Assembly (NCBI RefSeq): GCF_003048375.1 | Contig: NZ_CP021642.1 | Span: 310,001-374,000, forward strand | Length of the DNA stretch: 64,000 bases | From: Campylobacter concisus | Lineage (GTDB): Bacteria > Campylobacterota > Campylobacteria > Campylobacterales > Campylobacteraceae | Reading direction: 5' to 3' | Shown: positions 1 to 9,445 of the stretch, in pieces | Numbering within the stretch: the first letter of the stretch is position 1 | Layout of the letters: each line of letters starts with the position of its first letter | The notes under the pieces: model-generated | Told to the model about the DNA's origin: nothing | Databases searched by the model: none | The model's input: only the letters and a program-made list of their open reading frames with translations | Translations under genes and position numbers: made by a program

Positions 1-1140
1 CTTAGAGGATATGGCTCAAATATCGTCGTTTTACCACGCGGTGAGAGCCTAAGCATCGAGATCGAGGGTAAAAATTTCACCCCACTAAAATCACAAAATT
101 TACTCCCAGAAGCTGATATCTACAAGATAAAAGAGATCTTTTGGAGAAATAACATCGTCGCTTTTGCTCCGTTTTTAGAGACAAAAGTTAAAGACGCTAA
201 GGGCGATGAGCTTAGCTTTGAGGGGACATATTTTGATAAAAATATCGGACTAAAAGATGAGCCAGAATTTAGCACAGGCGTTAAGAGCTTGTATGGATTT
301 TGGGGTGTTGAGGGCGCTTGGCCAAAAGATGAGAGCATGGATGAAATTTTAGTAGGAGATGAGCTTGCAAAGGCTAAAAATTTAAAAGTTGGCGACAAAT
401 TTAGCCTTGTGGGCAAAAATGGCACAAAAGAGGTTAGCGTAGTTGGCATCTTAAAAGGGGCAAGTGATGAGGCACATAAGCTAATAGGCTCGCTCAAACT
501 TGCTGGCGATCTCTCAGGGCATCCTGGCTCATACACAAAAGCCGAGGTCTCAGCCATGACGATCCCAGAAAATGACCTATCGCTAAAGGCTAGAAGAAAT
601 TTAGACAACCTTGATAGCGCAGAGTATGACAAATGGTACTGCTCGGCCTACGCTGGATCGATCGCATTTCAGATAGAAGAAAATTTACCAAACGTTAGCG
701 CAAAAGCCAGTCTTCAAGTAAGTGATGCTGAGAGTAATATCGTAAAGAAAATTCAAAGCCTAATGGGTATCGTTAGTATCATCGCTCTTGTGGTCTCAGC
801 TATTGGCATAACGTCGCTAATGACAAGTGAAATTTACCGCCGTAAAAAAGAGATCGGTCTTTTAAAAGCCATAGGCGCAAGTAACTTTGAAATTTACGCC
901 CTTTTTGCTAGCGAGAGCCTTGTGGTTGCCTTTTTTGCGGGCATCACGGGAGCATTTTTAGGATACGCGCTAAGCTACGTGATGTCTTACATCATCTTCT
1001 CTCACGGCATAGGCATAGCATGGATCGTGCTGCCAATTAGCGTGGCATTTGCCTTGCTCATATCAGTCGTTGGCTCGCTAATGCCAATGAGAAACGTCAT
1101 AAATTTACTACCTGCGGAGGTGCTATATGACCGCAAATAG
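1..1140 (+). CDS. ABC transporter permease, FtsX/MacB-like (5' end outside window)
   Basis: The frame is open from base 1, so the N-terminus lies to the left of the window; no internal ATG should be taken as the start. The visible part is a periplasmic domain followed by membrane segments near the C-terminus (for example the hydrophobic run starting MGIVSIIALVVSAIGITSLM and two more helices), the FtsX/MacB permease layout. The charged segment with RRKKEIGLLKAIGAS between helices is the usual coupling region of this family. It is followed by a second permease, an ATPase and a thioredoxin-like lipoprotein, the order of the Campylobacter p19 iron-uptake locus (Cj1661-Cj1664 type). A role in iron uptake is inferred from this context. 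Confidence 0.85.
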   Translation, partial: LRGYGSNIVVLPRGESLSIEIEGKNFTPLKSQNLLPEADIYKIKEIFWRNNIVAFAPFLETKVKDAKGDELSFEGTYFDKNIGLKDEPEFSTGVKSLYGFWGVEGAWPKDESMDEILVGDELAKAKNLKVGDKFSLVGKNGTKEVSVVGILKGASDEAHKLIGSLKLAGDLSGHPGSYTKAEVSAMTIPENDLSLKARRNLDNLDSAEYDKWYCSAYAGSIAFQIEENLPNVSAKASLQVSDAESNIVKKIQSLMGIVSIIALVVSAIGITSLMTSEIYRRKKEIGLLKAIGASNFEIYALFASESLVVAFFAGITGAFLGYALSYVMSYIIFSHGIGIAWIVLPISVAFALLISVVGSLMPMRNVINLLPAEVLYDRK

Positions 1141-2269
1141 CAAATTCTTTTACAATCTAATCTACAAAAGCCTAAAAAATGGCTCATCAAGGGTTATGGT
1201 CATCGTGATCTCGATCTTGCTTGGAGCGTGCGTGTGTGCGGCATTTGTCAATGTCTATCTGGACATCGACTCAAAGGTCTCACGCGAGCTAAAAACTTAT
1301 GGTGCAAATATGATCTTTGCTCCAAAAGATATGGCGACAAGTGATGATATGAGTGAAAAAACCTATAATGAAATGATCGCTAAAGTGCCAAAAGATAAGC
1401 TTCTTGGCGAGAGCGGTTATCTCTTTGCTCAGGCAAATATCGGTCCGACAAACGCCATCGTCATGGGGACAAAATTTAGCAATCTAAAAAAGGTTAAGCC
1501 GTTTTTAGATGTTAGAGATGGAGGGATGATAAATGTCGATTTTGACGATAAAAACGTGCTAATAGGCGTCGATCTTGCTCGTCAAGCTGGCTTTAAAGCA
1601 GGCGATGATATAGAAATTCGTGCCATTGGCTCAAACGAGAGCATAAATGTAAAGATAAAAGGTGTAGTGGCAAGTGGCGATAAAGAGGATGCTCTTTTGA
1701 TCACGTCGCTATCTTTGGCTCAGAAAATTTCAAACAAAGTTGGCAAGATAAACTACGCTGAAGCTGTTGTGCTTGGAAATTTTGACGAGATAACATCGCT
1801 TGCAAAAACTATAAGCAACGATGAAATAGTCGCAAAACCAGTGGCAAAGGTCTCAAAGTCTGAGGGCTATATCTTAGAAAAGATCAAACTTCTAATGGCA
1901 CTTGTCAGCCTTGTCATCTTGCTGATTACTTCAATGTGCGTAAATACAACGCTTAGTGCTATCTTGCTCTCTCGATCACGTGAGATCGCACTTCTTAGAG
2001 CCATAGGCGCAAGCAAAAAAGACGTGCTAAGACTATTTGGCTTTGAAACATTTGTAACAGCGCTCATCTCAGCGTTAGTCGGAGCGTTTTTAGGTTATCT
2101 ACTAGCTCAAATTTTAGGTTATGCGATATTTGATTCTAGTATTGATTTTAGAATTCTAAGCATCCCAGTAGCTGTGGTCATATCACTTCTTTTTGCAGCG
2201 ATCGCAGCGTTTTACCCGATTAAGCGGGCACTTAATAACAAAATGGCAGATACACTAAGAGGAGAATGA
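1127..2269 (+). CDS. ABC transporter permease, FtsX/MacB-like, p19 iron-uptake locus
   Basis: This 380-aa protein has an N-terminal membrane helix, a periplasmic domain of about 200 residues and three C-terminal helices, as in MacB/FtsX permeases. The segment SRSREIALLRAIGASKKD between helices is the family's conserved cytoplasmic loop. The ATG overlaps the end of the previous permease by 14 bp and has GGAGG at 1116-1120, so the two are probably translationally coupled. It likely forms a heterodimeric channel with that permease and uses the ATPase encoded 1 bp downstream. In C. jejuni the equivalent Cj1662 sits in the p19 iron-transport cluster; the substrate here is inferred from that. Confidence 0.87.
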   Translation: MTANSKFFYNLIYKSLKNGSSRVMVIVISILLGACVCAAFVNVYLDIDSKVSRELKTYGANMIFAPKDMATSDDMSEKTYNEMIAKVPKDKLLGESGYLFAQANIGPTNAIVMGTKFSNLKKVKPFLDVRDGGMINVDFDDKNVLIGVDLARQAGFKAGDDIEIRAIGSNESINVKIKGVVASGDKEDALLITSLSLAQKISNKVGKINYAEAVVLGNFDEITSLAKTISNDEIVAKPVAKVSKSEGYILEKIKLLMALVSLVILLITSMCVNTTLSAILLSRSREIALLRAIGASKKDVLRLFGFETFVTALISALVGAFLGYLLAQILGYAIFDSSIDFRILSIPVAVVISLLFAAIAAFYPIKRALNNKMADTLRGE

Positions 2270-2270
2270 T

Positions 2271-2960
2271 ATGCAAAATGCACTAGAACTTAAAAATATT
2301 TGTAAAATTTTTGGCGATGTAAAAGCACTTGATGATATAAGTTTTGAGGTTAAAAAGGGAGAGTGGGTCAGCGTCATGGGACCAAGCGGTAGTGGCAAGA
2401 GTACGCTTGTAAATATCCTTTCTCTAATGGATACTCCAAGTAGTGGCGTATATATGCTTGGTGGCGATGATGCGAGCAACCTAAATGCCGATGATACGCT
2501 TAAATTTAGACGTGAAAAGATCGGACTTGTCTTTCAGCAGTTTCACCTAGTGCCATATCTTAGCGCACTTGAAAACGTGATGATAGCGCAGTATTATCAC
2601 AGCTCAGTTGATGAAGATGATGCTAAAAAGGCGCTTGAGGCAGTTGGCCTCTCTCACAGACTAACGCACAGACCAAGTCAGCTAAGTGGTGGCGAGCAAC
2701 AACGCCTTTGTATCGCGCGCTCACTCATAAACGACCCTGAAATTTTAATAGCAGATGAGCCAACTGGTAACCTTGACGAGGCAAATGAGAGGATCATACT
2801 TGATCTATTTTGCAAGCTAAGAAAAGAGGGTAAGACGATACTTCTAGTCACTCACAACCCAGATCTAGGCGAATATGGCGATAAGATCGTCTATCTAAGA
2901 CACGGCAAGCTAGAGAAAATTCGCACTATCGAAAATCCAAAGGTACCAAATGCGATATAA
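2271..2960 (+). CDS. ABC transporter ATP-binding protein, LolD/MacB type
   Basis: This 229-aa ATPase has Walker A GPSGSGKST near residue 40, signature LSGGEQQR and Walker B ILIADEPTGNLD, with the GNLD extension typical of the LolD/MacB/FtsE subfamily that works with FtsX-like permeases. It starts 1 bp after the second permease stop and overlaps the next gene by 11 bp, so the block is one operon. The expected role is to power the two adjacent permeases in the p19 iron-uptake cluster (Cj1663 position). The ATPase family is certain; the transported substrate is inferred. Confidence 0.92.
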   Translation: MQNALELKNICKIFGDVKALDDISFEVKKGEWVSVMGPSGSGKSTLVNILSLMDTPSSGVYMLGGDDASNLNADDTLKFRREKIGLVFQQFHLVPYLSALENVMIAQYYHSSVDEDDAKKALEAVGLSHRLTHRPSQLSGGEQQRLCIARSLINDPEILIADEPTGNLDEANERIILDLFCKLRKEGKTILLVTHNPDLGEYGDKIVYLRHGKLEKIRTIENPKVPNAI

Positions 2961-3444
2961 AATTTTACTTTTATGCCTAGTCTCAGCCCTAGTTTTGGGC
3001 TGCGTCAAGCAGTATGAGAAGCACCACATCACGCTAAATGACTCAAGTGGCATCGATACGCAGTTTTTCCCTACCGAAAAGCGCCTAAAGATCGGCGATA
3101 AGCCATATATGCTCTTTTTCTTTGGCACGGACTGCGGAGTGTGCAAGGCTGCGATCCCTGATCTAAACGCGCTTGAAAAAGAGTATGGCAAAGAGGTTCA
3201 ATTTATCGGCATTTTAGGACCTAGCAAGGGTTTTGATAAGGATATCGAAATCTTAAAAGAGCACAACATCACCTTTAAAACTACAAGTGACAAGGTCTCG
3301 GTGGATTACTTCAGCAAGGCAGTTGGTGGCGTTATGGGCGTGCCAGTTATCTATTTTTTTGATAAAGATGGTAAGATGCGATCAAAATTTATCGGTCTTA
3401 CACCAAAAAGTGTGCTTGAAGGTGCTATAAGATCGCTCTTATAG
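2950..3444 (+). CDS. Thioredoxin-like (TlpA-type) lipoprotein of the iron-uptake operon
   Basis: This 164-aa protein has a lipoprotein signal peptide with lipobox VLGC (Cys at about residue 18) and a thioredoxin fold. It has the redox motif CGVC, preceded by the usual hydrophobic strand FFFGTD, and the cis-proline loop GVPVIYFF. It overlaps the ATPase gene by 11 bp and occupies the position of the periplasmic thioredoxins Cj1664/Cj1665 of the C. jejuni p19 locus. It probably reduces or protects a periplasmic partner of the iron transporter. A single thioredoxin gene is present, not two as in C. jejuni; the next gene is unrelated. Confidence 0.85.
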   Translation: MRYKILLLCLVSALVLGCVKQYEKHHITLNDSSGIDTQFFPTEKRLKIGDKPYMLFFFGTDCGVCKAAIPDLNALEKEYGKEVQFIGILGPSKGFDKDIEILKEHNITFKTTSDKVSVDYFSKAVGGVMGVPVIYFFDKDGKMRSKFIGLTPKSVLEGAIRSLL

Positions 3445-3452
3445 GAGTGAAG

Positions 3453-4034
3453 ATGAGAAATTTCTTTTTATTTGTTCTAGCGGTGTTTTTTGTCGGATGT
3501 GCTAGCAGTACGCCAAATATCTCGGTAAAAACGAGCGATCCGATATTTTTTACGCTTGGAGAAGCAAACAAAAGCGTATATGTAAATTTTAAAAATAGCG
3601 CGACCGGACAAGATGTAAATGCTGAAATTTTAAGCGAATTTGCAAAGGCTGGCTTTAGAAATGAGCCAAATATCAAAAATGCCGACTTCATCATCCTTGG
3701 CGACGTGCAAAGCTTTTCTAGGACAACCAAAAGAGATCCTAGATTTTCAATGGGCATGGGATATGGCTTTGGCAGACCAAGTTTTGGCTTTGGCTACTCG
3801 ATGTTTTTCCCATTTGATTATGATGACTATGATGACGACTTTAGCACAAACAGCTATGCTTACTACATGCAAGTAAGCGTGCTAGTGCGCCCAAAAGATG
3901 GCGGTGAGAAAGCGACAAATATCTCGCTCATGCAAGCTGGCAATGTCTATTCGCCAAGCTACATCTGGCCATTTTTCAAAGAGCGCCTAGCAAAACAGAT
4001 CGTTAGCTTTTTTTATAACGTCTCACAAAGGTAG
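3453..4034 (+). CDS. Putative outer-membrane lipoprotein, TraT-like pattern
   Basis: The protein has a lipoprotein signal sequence ending FFVGCASS. The start is placed at ATG 3453, with GGAG five bases upstream, rather than at the GTG two codons earlier. The mature part opens with a TraT-like pattern (a VYVNFKNSATG segment, then an alternating stretch ending ADFIILGDV). It then has a Gly/Phe-rich loop (GMGYGFGRPSFGFGYS), an Asp/Tyr-rich patch and a C-terminal beta-like segment. It follows the thioredoxin gene by 8 bp and may be the last gene of that operon. The function is unknown; the TraT resemblance is only a pattern seen by eye. Confidence 0.75.
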   Translation: MRNFFLFVLAVFFVGCASSTPNISVKTSDPIFFTLGEANKSVYVNFKNSATGQDVNAEILSEFAKAGFRNEPNIKNADFIILGDVQSFSRTTKRDPRFSMGMGYGFGRPSFGFGYSMFFPFDYDDYDDDFSTNSYAYYMQVSVLVRPKDGGEKATNISLMQAGNVYSPSYIWPFFKERLAKQIVSFFYNVSQR

Positions 4035-4065
4035 AGAAATTTAGCGAAATTTAAAAGGAGTTAAG

Positions 4066-5319
4066 ATGCTAGTTAATGGAAGCTACGAAATTTTATCTTG
4101 TGATGATGTGGAGCTTGGCATCAAAAGAAGTTCTGCTTTATCATTTTATGCCTGTTATGACGATGTCAAGGAGGCAAAAGCTCTTTTAGTCATCATCCCT
4201 GGTCTTGGAGCAGACTCTGACTCTGGATATAGAACTCATCTCATGCAGACCATGGCAGAGAACTATGATGTGGCATGCATTAGTGTGGACTATCACTGTA
4301 TAGGCAACCGCCCACAGCTTGGGGCGAAATTTGGACTTGATGATATAGATCGCGAAATCTTAACAAGAGAGCTGTCAAGCATAGGTATAAATTTACCAAT
4401 CGATCTAAAAAGTATCGACTGCCACGAGAAGGTTGATTTGCTACTTAAATTTCTTAGTAAAGAGATAACTATTCGAAAAGAGAGCGGTATTTTGCCGGCT
4501 GATTTTAGGCTAAATGCTAGCATTACGATGGTTCCAACAAAAAATGAATATCAAAATTTTGGCGTTATGCAAGCAATGGACGTGCTAAATGCCGTGCTTT
4601 ATACAAAAAAATATATAAATAGTGCCAAATTTGAACATCTACCAGTGATAATGGTAGGCAGCTCACATGGTGGATACTTGGCACATATGTGCGCTAAGAT
4701 CGCTCCATGGCTAGTTGATGCGGTGATAGATAATAGCTCTTATGCTATATTTTTATGGCGACTTATTGGTTTTGGTAAAGAGATTGATTTTACTAGTTAT
4801 CCTTGTTTTAGCACTGACACTTTGTATCAAAATTTATGTCTTTATTTTTTTGATAAGACCTACTGGACACCTAATGAGAAATCACCATATTATTTTAGTG
4901 ATGCAAGAGAAGAGATAAGAAATATCCTAAATTTAGATCATTTAACTGTTCAAAGTAGCTATAAAAAACCAGTTTACGTTAGCCATCACTGCATTTATGA
5001 CACAGATATAGCCCCATCAAAGGATAAAACCAAGCTTTACGAGACTCTTAAGAAGCTAAATTTTGACGCGACACTTCATATGATAAAAGATGAGAGCGAG
5101 GTTGATGGCAAATTTATAAAGTCTCTAACTCACGGCATGGGGATGTCTTATAAACTGCTTTTGCAAAGAGAGCTTCCTGGCGTTATGAAGAAAATTTTGT
5201 CTAAAAAAGATAAAAAAGATGAGATCAATGAAAAATGTATAGAGTATAAGTGTGGTGATTTGTTTTATAAATTTAGTGAAGTCTCAGATCAGATAAGGCT
5301 TGAAGTTACCAATATTTAA
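4066..5319 (+). CDS. DUF2920 family protein, alpha/beta-hydrolase-like
   Basis: This 417-aa protein matches the Campylobacter/Helicobacter DUF2920 family by its N-terminal pattern (YEILSCDDVELGIKR, then LLVIIPGLGADSDSGY). It carries a hydrolase-type nucleophile elbow GSSHGG with Ser near residue 200 and a late His in LTHGMGMS that could complete a triad. No signal peptide is present, so it is cytoplasmic. Family members are often found near flagellar glycosylation and motility genes, but here it stands alone between a lipoprotein gene and the convergent pflB. The reaction is unknown. AAAAGGAG lies seven bases before the ATG. Confidence 0.8.
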   Translation: MLVNGSYEILSCDDVELGIKRSSALSFYACYDDVKEAKALLVIIPGLGADSDSGYRTHLMQTMAENYDVACISVDYHCIGNRPQLGAKFGLDDIDREILTRELSSIGINLPIDLKSIDCHEKVDLLLKFLSKEITIRKESGILPADFRLNASITMVPTKNEYQNFGVMQAMDVLNAVLYTKKYINSAKFEHLPVIMVGSSHGGYLAHMCAKIAPWLVDAVIDNSSYAIFLWRLIGFGKEIDFTSYPCFSTDTLYQNLCLYFFDKTYWTPNEKSPYYFSDAREEIRNILNLDHLTVQSSYKKPVYVSHHCIYDTDIAPSKDKTKLYETLKKLNFDATLHMIKDESEVDGKFIKSLTHGMGMSYKLLLQRELPGVMKKILSKKDKKDEINEKCIEYKCGDLFYKFSEVSDQIRLEVTNI

Positions 5320-5340
5320 ATTTTAGAGCCATTTTTATCT

Positions 5341-5368
5341 AAAGCTAGGCTTTTAAAGACCTAGCTTT
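5341..5368. terminator. Bidirectional intrinsic terminator
   Basis: AAAGCTAGG and CCTAGCTTT form a perfect 9-bp stem around a 10-base loop, followed by AAATTTTC. It lies between the stops of the convergent genes at 4066-5319 (+) and 5376-7742 (-), so it can serve both. Confidence 0.75.
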
Positions 5369-5375
5369 AAATTTT

Positions 5376-7742
5376 CTAGTTATCTATCATAAAATCATAA
5401 AATTCGTTGTTATATTCTACGTTTCCTACTTTGCTGTATTGTATAAGAGCTGCTTTTATGTTATCGATTTGCTGATACATAAAGCCAAGGGCGGCTCTGT
5501 TTTCAACAGCGCTTGGATCATTTAGCTTTGTAAGCTCCAAAAGTGCGATCGCATTTGTTATTTTGTTCGCTCCAGTGGCTGCTACACTCGCTAAAAAGAG
5601 CGTTCCAGCGTCATTTATCTTAAACTCGTCTATGACCTCATTATAAAGCTTATAGCTCTCATCAAAGTCATTTGTAAAGATATCCACGTAGGCTAGAGTT
5701 TGGATCAAATTTATATTTTTTGGAGCCTCTTTTAGCTCGTCTCTTAGCTTATCGCGCTCCCTTGTTAGCAGACCTGAGATCTGAAGCAGCTTGATGTATT
5801 GCTTTTTGATGATATCAGCGCCGTGGTAGAAGGCATTTGAGTCGAGATTTTTATCGATGAAGTAAATTTGTATCGCTTTTGCATACTCTTTGACGTTTTG
5901 ATCTTTGTTTTTAGAGATGAAATTTAAGATATTTGCGATGATGTCGTTTGGCAAAATTTTCATAAGCTCATCAGCTTTTTTTGACATTAGCTCATCGTTG
6001 TTTGAAATTTTAGCGATGATGATATCAAAGGCTAAATTTAGCGTCGTAGGCTCTTTTGGCTCTTCAAGCCACCTTATCATCGCACTTTGGTTGCCGCTAA
6101 CTAGGCTTAAAAGTGAGGCATATAAATTTACAGGCTTTAGGCTCTTGTCGTTTTCTAAATTTTCGCCGATCTCTTCAACTAGTTTTGGGTTTAAATTTCT
6201 ATTTGTATCCATGCAGATAGCCCCAAAGATACCTGAAAGGTGGTTATTTACGTCCTGATGGTAGCTTGCTATAAAGTGTTTTGCTGCAAGGCTAAAATTT
6301 CCAAGCTGAGCGTAGCTAAGAGCTAGGTTATACTGCAAGATCGAGTGGTTTGGGTAGGCTTTGGCAAGCTCTTCAAAGTCCTTGTTTGCCTCTTTTAAGC
6401 GGTAGTTAAGTGCCTTTGCGATGGCTTCGCTAAGTTTGGCATTGACCTTTGAGGCGGCGGCACTTTGGCTAAGGTAGTCATTTGCCGCTGAGGTGTCATC
6501 TAAAAAGACGCTAACTCCACCTTTTCTTATCTGCTCGATGCTCTGTTTTGCGTCAAAAACCTTATACGGCGCAAAATAAAATAGCGTCTCATAGCGCCTT
6601 GTTCTATCAAAAAACATATCGTCGCTAAAGTGCGCCTGAGCTAGGCTAACGTCAAAAAGATCTGGCTTTAGGATGGTCTTTATCTTGTAAATTTTACTTG
6701 GCATCGAGGCGTTGTAGTCATAAACATCTTTGATAAATGCCGCCGCATCGCCATAATCAGCTGTTTTTAGATCGATTAGCGCCTCAGTCATCTTGATAAG
6801 ATCGATATTTGGCGTATTTTTAGAAGCCTTTGTTAGATAGTCCCTTGCCTTGTCGTATTTACCAAGTCTTGCGTAGAGCTGTGCTAGCGTAAAATCAGCT
6901 TTAAACGCCTTTTGCCCTTCAAGCTTAGCTATGGCTCTCTCATCATCGCCAAGAAGCGATAAAATTTTTGCGCTCAAATAAGCATACTCGCCCTTATAGT
7001 CCTCTGTGCTAGGGTGCGAGAGTGCTTGTAGCGCCTCGTAATAATTACCCTTGTAATAATTAACCAGCGCATAGTAGTAGCTGTAAAGTGGCGAGCTGTT
7101 TTCATACTGCAAAAAGGAGTCTGCAAGCCCTATGTAGTAGTTGAAATTTTTGGTGTTATTTAGCTCAAGTGAGCAAACAGCGGCGTTTATGGCGCTAACT
7201 GCGGTGTTTTCACGGTCAGTTATCGCTTTGTTAAACGAGATGATCGCCTCGTCACATTTTTCTTGTTTCATCTGCGAAACGCCGAGGTTGTAGTTTGAAA
7301 GTGACTGGTTATAAACAGCTATGTTTTCATAAATTTTTAACGCTTCAAATTTATTGCCACGCTCGTAAAGCTGGTTAGCCTTGTTTATCATCTCATCTAT
7401 CTTTGAAGCGCCAAAATTTTGCGTTTGGTAGTTGTTTTCTATATTTTTTACGATAGCTGTAGTGTCTATCTCCTCTTTTTTATCTTTTTTTAGCAAGACG
7501 ATTAGCAAAACAACTATCAAGATGACAAGTGCCAAAGCAGCCGCACCGATGATGATAAAGAGCTTTTTCTTGCTCTTTTTTACTGGTATTGGCTCTGGGA
7601 TGCTCTCATCTTGAAGCACGCCATCACTTGCGATGCTCTCAAGCGAGACGATCTCTTCAGGTGCCTCGGATTTTGCCTCTTCAGGCGCTTGCTCTGCTTG
7701 CTCGCCAGGTGGTTTTAGAACTACAACCTCGTCATCAGCCAC
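5376..7742 (-). CDS. pflB: PflB-like flagellar motor TPR membrane protein
   Basis: This 788-aa protein has an acidic, Pro-rich cytoplasmic N-terminus (about 1-55), a Lys-rich stop and one membrane helix (about 61-84). A long periplasmic region of tetratricopeptide-like helical repeats follows (for example around residues 105-330 and 430-790). Gene order with serS and trpS matches C. jejuni Cj0390, known as PflB, a component of the enlarged flagellar motor scaffold that is required for motility. The start is GTG at 7742, overlapping the serS stop by one base (TAGTG). The TPR architecture is seen directly; the PflB identity rests on synteny and layout. Confidence 0.75.
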   Translation of the reverse strand: MADDEVVVLKPPGEQAEQAPEEAKSEAPEEIVSLESIASDGVLQDESIPEPIPVKKSKKKLFIIIGAAALALVILIVVLLIVLLKKDKKEEIDTTAIVKNIENNYQTQNFGASKIDEMINKANQLYERGNKFEALKIYENIAVYNQSLSNYNLGVSQMKQEKCDEAIISFNKAITDRENTAVSAINAAVCSLELNNTKNFNYYIGLADSFLQYENSSPLYSYYYALVNYYKGNYYEALQALSHPSTEDYKGEYAYLSAKILSLLGDDERAIAKLEGQKAFKADFTLAQLYARLGKYDKARDYLTKASKNTPNIDLIKMTEALIDLKTADYGDAAAFIKDVYDYNASMPSKIYKIKTILKPDLFDVSLAQAHFSDDMFFDRTRRYETLFYFAPYKVFDAKQSIEQIRKGGVSVFLDDTSAANDYLSQSAAASKVNAKLSEAIAKALNYRLKEANKDFEELAKAYPNHSILQYNLALSYAQLGNFSLAAKHFIASYHQDVNNHLSGIFGAICMDTNRNLNPKLVEEIGENLENDKSLKPVNLYASLLSLVSGNQSAMIRWLEEPKEPTTLNLAFDIIIAKISNNDELMSKKADELMKILPNDIIANILNFISKNKDQNVKEYAKAIQIYFIDKNLDSNAFYHGADIIKKQYIKLLQISGLLTRERDKLRDELKEAPKNINLIQTLAYVDIFTNDFDESYKLYNEVIDEFKINDAGTLFLASVAATGANKITNAIALLELTKLNDPSAVENRAALGFMYQQIDNIKAALIQYSKVGNVEYNNEFYDFMIDN

Positions 7743-8986
7743 TACATATACCTTTTAAGAACTTCTGGAATTTCGATAGTGCCATCAGCTTTTTGATAGT
7801 TTTCCATTATCGCTATTAGCGTCCTGCCAACTGCCAGACTTGAGCCATTTAGGGTATTTACAAGCATATTTTTCTTGCCATCTTTAAAGCGAATTTTCGC
7901 TCTTCTTGCTTGAAAATCACGAGTATTAGAGATAGAGCTTATCTCGCGGTATTTGCCCTGACCTGGTAGCCAGACCTCAAGATCCACCGTCTTTGCCGCG
8001 CTAAAGCCTAGATCGCCACTGCAAAGAAGCATATGGCGGTGAGGCAAACCAAGGCTAGTTAGCAAGTCGCTAGCGCAAGATATCATCTCAGCAAGTACGC
8101 CCTCGCTTTGATCAGGCTTTGTGATGCTTACAAGCTCAACTTTTTCAAACTGGTGCTGGCGGATCATGCCTCTTGTGTCACGTCCTGCTGAGCCTGCCTC
8201 TTGGCGGAAGCATGCTGAGTAGCAAGTCATCTTTATAGGTAGCTGCTCGGCTTCAATGATGGTGTCATTGTATAAATTTGTCACAGGCACTTCGCTAGTT
8301 GGGATGAGATAGAGATCCTCGTCACGCACCTTGTAAAGATCCTCTTCAAATTTAGGCAGCTGACCGGTGCCAAAAAGTGTATTTGAGCTTACCAAATAAG
8401 GGACATTTACAAGCTCAAAGCCTCGCGCGTTGTTAAAGTCGATCATGTAATTAACAAGCGCTCTACTAAGCCTTGCTCCCATGCCGCGAAGCACGGTAAA
8501 GCGAGATCCTGAGAGCTTTGCGCCCCTTTCAAAGTCAAGCCAGCCAAGGCTCTCACCTAGCTCCCAGTGCTCCTTTGGCTTAAAGTCAAATTTAGTTGGC
8601 TCAAGCACCGTTTTTATGCAGACGTTATCGTCCTCGTCCTTGCCAAATGGCACGTCATCGTCAGTGATATTTGGCACGCTAAATGAAATTTGCTCAAGCT
8701 TTTCTTCATATTGTTTAACGATCTCATCAGCGTCAGCAAGGGCAGCTTTGTTTAAATTTAGCTCACTCTTAAGCTCGCTCACATCTTCACCAGCTCTTGC
8801 TTTTACGCCAAGCTCCTTGCTCTTTGCGTTTTGGATAGCTTGGAAATTTTCAAGTGCTTTGCGCTTTTGCTTTAGCTCGTTAAAAGTGTGTAAAAGCTCG
8901 TCTAGCAAGCTAGCTTTAACGTTTTTGCCCTCTAGTTTTTTTACGAATTCATCGTAGTTTGTCTCAAGTAGTTTTAAATTTATCAT
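7742..8986 (-). CDS. serS: Seryl-tRNA synthetase
   Basis: This 414-aa class II synthetase charges tRNA-Ser. An N-terminal coiled-coil arm (about residues 30-105) binds the long variable arm. Motif 2 is visible as [20 protein letters not shown] and motif 3 as [12 protein letters not shown] near the C-terminus. The start is [10 protein letters not shown] at 8986, with GGAGAGGAT just upstream; the longer open frame to 9073 adds 29 residues that overlap the upstream gene and do not belong to the family. It is in a minus-strand run trpS, membrane protein, serS, pflB with 1-10 bp gaps. Confidence 0.97.
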   Translation of the reverse strand: MINLKLLETNYDEFVKKLEGKNVKASLLDELLHTFNELKQKRKALENFQAIQNAKSKELGVKARAGEDVSELKSELNLNKAALADADEIVKQYEEKLEQISFSVPNITDDDVPFGKDEDDNVCIKTVLEPTKFDFKPKEHWELGESLGWLDFERGAKLSGSRFTVLRGMGARLSRALVNYMIDFNNARGFELVNVPYLVSSNTLFGTGQLPKFEEDLYKVRDEDLYLIPTSEVPVTNLYNDTIIEAEQLPIKMTCYSACFRQEAGSAGRDTRGMIRQHQFEKVELVSITKPDQSEGVLAEMISCASDLLTSLGLPHRHMLLCSGDLGFSAAKTVDLEVWLPGQGKYREISSISNTRDFQARRAKIRFKDGKKNMLVNTLNGSSLAVGRTLIAIMENYQKADGTIEIPEVLKRYM

Positions 8987-8996
8987 TATCCTCTCC

Positions 8997-9437
8997 TTAA
9001 ACCATAAACATAACTTTTGCAAGCAATACGATCGCCACCGCAAGCGTAAGTGCGATAGGGTGGATGTTGCCAAGTGGGCTAGGGCGCTTAAATATAAATT
9101 TGCAGCTTAAATTTACTATCACCGCAGCCACGATCACCATCGCTAAGCAAAATTTGATCATAAAAGCGATCTGTAAATTTGTCTCAAAGTAGCCTCCAGC
9201 CTTGCTGCCGACCCAGTTACTCATCATCATGCCACCAGTTAAAACTAAAAGTAGTACGCAAATAGGCATGATCTTAACAGCTACTGAGCCGATGGATTGT
9301 TTTGCCTTTTGAGCGAGCTCTGGTGGCATCTTTTTGCTCGCCGCTCTTAATATAATCACATCAAAAAATAGATAACCAACAAAGATAATCGCACAAAAAA
9401 GGTGAATTATCTGCGCGTAGGGATATAAATTTTGCAT
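8997..9437 (-). CDS. CopD-like four-helix inner-membrane protein
   Basis: This 146-aa protein has four predicted membrane helices (about residues 7-29, 50-70, 88-110 and 122-144). His12 lies in the first helix and a conserved His in the last loop ([10 protein letters not shown]), a pattern like CopD-domain or DUF2269-type membrane proteins. It lies between trpS and serS with gaps of 8 and 10 bp, a position kept in Campylobacter. Paired His residues could bind heme or copper. No function can be assigned. Confidence 0.7.
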   Translation of the reverse strand: MQNLYPYAQIIHLFCAIIFVGYLFFDVIILRAASKKMPPELAQKAKQSIGSVAVKIMPICVLLLVLTGGMMMSNWVGSKAGGYFETNLQIAFMIKFCLAMVIVAAVIVNLSCKFIFKRPSPLGNIHPIALTLAVAIVLLAKVMFMV

Positions 9438-9445
9438 ATTTTTCC

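Noticed and set aside
8987-9073. N-terminal extension of SerS by 29 residues
   Set aside because: It runs into the neighbouring gene, lacks family similarity, and a good ribosome binding site fixes the start at 8986.
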